Source: Bacteroidetes bacterium SW_9_63_38
Lineage (GTDB): Bacteria; Bacteroidota; Rhodothermia; Rhodothermales; Salinibacteraceae
DNA: 64,000 bases
Direction: 5' to 3'
Assembly (NCBI GenBank): GCA_003022435.1
Contig: PXUA01000015.1
Location: 62,001 to 126,000, forward strand
The translations under genes were made by a program, and so were the position numbers. Below the pieces are notes generated by a model. That model was not told the DNA's origin and made no database searches. It saw nothing but the letters and a program-made list of their open reading frames with translations. This document shows positions 63,370 to 64,000 of the stretch, one piece after another (position 1 is the first letter of the stretch; every line of letters starts with the position of its first letter).

Positions 63370-64000
63370 ATGGCGTCTCACTCGACCCCGTCCGACCCAA
63401 AGCCGCCTGCGCAGCGGGAGTCTTCAGCGCCCGCTTCGGAGGATCCCCCCGAACAGCTTCAGCATCTACCGCGCAACGCGCCTTCCGACGGGTCCAGCTC
63501 GATTCCCTCCGATCAGGTTCTGTTGGAGCGCTGGTTGGCCGAGAAGAGCACGCGGACACAGGAAGAGTATGCTCGGGATGTCAAGCAGTTCATCGATTTC
63601 GTAGACCTGCCGCTTCGTCGAGTCACCCTCGGGCACCTGCAGTCGTACCGTGAACACCTGGCCGATGAGGACTACGCGAAGTCGACGCAGAAACGGAAGC
63701 TCTCTGCCGTGAAGAGTCTGTTCACGTTTGGCACAAAGCTCCAATACTTCGAGCACAATGTCGGGGCGGCCCTCTCAACCCCCTCGGTTCGAAATGATCG
63801 TGCGGAGCGAATTCTTTCGGAGGCCGACCTCTGGGCCATTTTGCGGGACGAGACGAATCTCCGCAATCATGTGCTCCTGCGTCTCTTCTATGCCTCGGGA
63901 GGGCGGCTCTCTGATATCCAGCGACTGCGCTGGCGCGATCTGAAGGATCGACCGGACCTGGAGGGGCCCGACGGCAATCCCGGCGGTCAGGTTACATTTT
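63370..64000 (+). CDS. Tyrosine recombinase (XerC/D type), partial at the right edge
   Basis: From the ATG at 63370 the frame is open to the window edge (210 codons). An extended Pro/Ser/Asp-rich leader of about 45 residues precedes a core-binding domain (LERWLAEKSTRTQEEYARDV and YAKSTQKRKLSAVKSLFTFG). The visible catalytic start is LRLFYASGGRLSDIQRLRWR, with the first catalytic Arg in the R-L-S-D variant of R-x-S-E. The remaining catalytic residues lie beyond the window. Together with the preceding gene it forms a tandem recombinase pair in the same orientation. Confidence 0.85.
   Translation, partial: MASHSTPSDPKPPAQRESSAPASEDPPEQLQHLPRNAPSDGSSSIPSDQVLLERWLAEKSTRTQEEYARDVKQFIDFVDLPLRRVTLGHLQSYREHLADEDYAKSTQKRKLSAVKSLFTFGTKLQYFEHNVGAALSTPSVRNDRAERILSEADLWAILRDETNLRNHVLLRLFYASGGRLSDIQRLRWRDLKDRPDLEGPDGNPGGQVTF

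Overview
The window looks like chromosome of Salinibacter or a close relative (Rhodothermota, extremely halophilic, carotenoid-pigmented). The strongest clue is a retinal protein at 56.6-57.4 kb that matches Salinibacter xanthorhodopsin almost residue for residue in its functional segments, including the helix-E glycine that makes room for a carotenoid antenna. Proteins are strongly acidic and several housekeeping proteins (S1, NusA, IF-2) carry long Asp/Glu-rich extensions, as expected of a salt-in lifestyle. The DNA is GC-rich; no tRNA, rRNA or CRISPR array was found by reading. All database-type statements rest on recognised motifs and memory of the families, not on searches.

Layout. 0-15 kb: a partial unknown gene, a MATE transporter, an aminopeptidase P, a TerB-like tandem-repeat protein, FxsA, a ferredoxin-NADP reductase, a MoxR ATPase, then three consecutive SurA/parvulin-type chaperone genes and, divergently, gltX. 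15-25 kb: a minus-strand block with glnS (YqeY-like tail), the MeaB GTPase, two Uma2-type genes (one frameshifted), both subunits of methylmalonyl-CoA mutase and a SpoU methyltransferase. 25-37 kb: a lipoprotein gene with two frameshifts, cmk, rpsA, an ACT-domain malic enzyme, two small unknown genes, an aldehyde dehydrogenase pseudogene, an aminotransferase, and prfB with its programmed +1 frameshift site. 37-45 kb: the classical rimP-nusA-infB-rbfA-truB-ribF-rpsO order followed by pnp. 47-56 kb: galE, scpA-scpB-rluB-guaB, an Xaa-Pro peptidase, a GT87-like membrane mannosyltransferase and, convergent, miaA. 56-60 kb: xanthorhodopsin, a fused CrtYcd-type lycopene cyclase and a CrtO-type ketolase, all on the minus strand, which together can supply retinal precursor, keto-carotenoid antenna and pump. 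60-64 kb: a small membrane protein, an eRF1-like (baeRF) protein, and two tandem tyrosine recombinases, the second running off the window.

Two families of small non-coding inverted-repeat elements (MITE-like) were found, each in two copies. Family 1 (120 bp, 4-bp CTAG target duplication) has inserted into the aldehyde dehydrogenase gene; removing it together with one CTAG restores the reading frame exactly. Family 2 (ends TACCGAT...ATCGGTA) lies in two intergenic regions 33 kb apart, in opposite orientation. The other clear signs of decay are a 4-base deletion in a Uma2 gene and two single-base deletions in an LEA-like lipoprotein gene, which could also be sequencing error.
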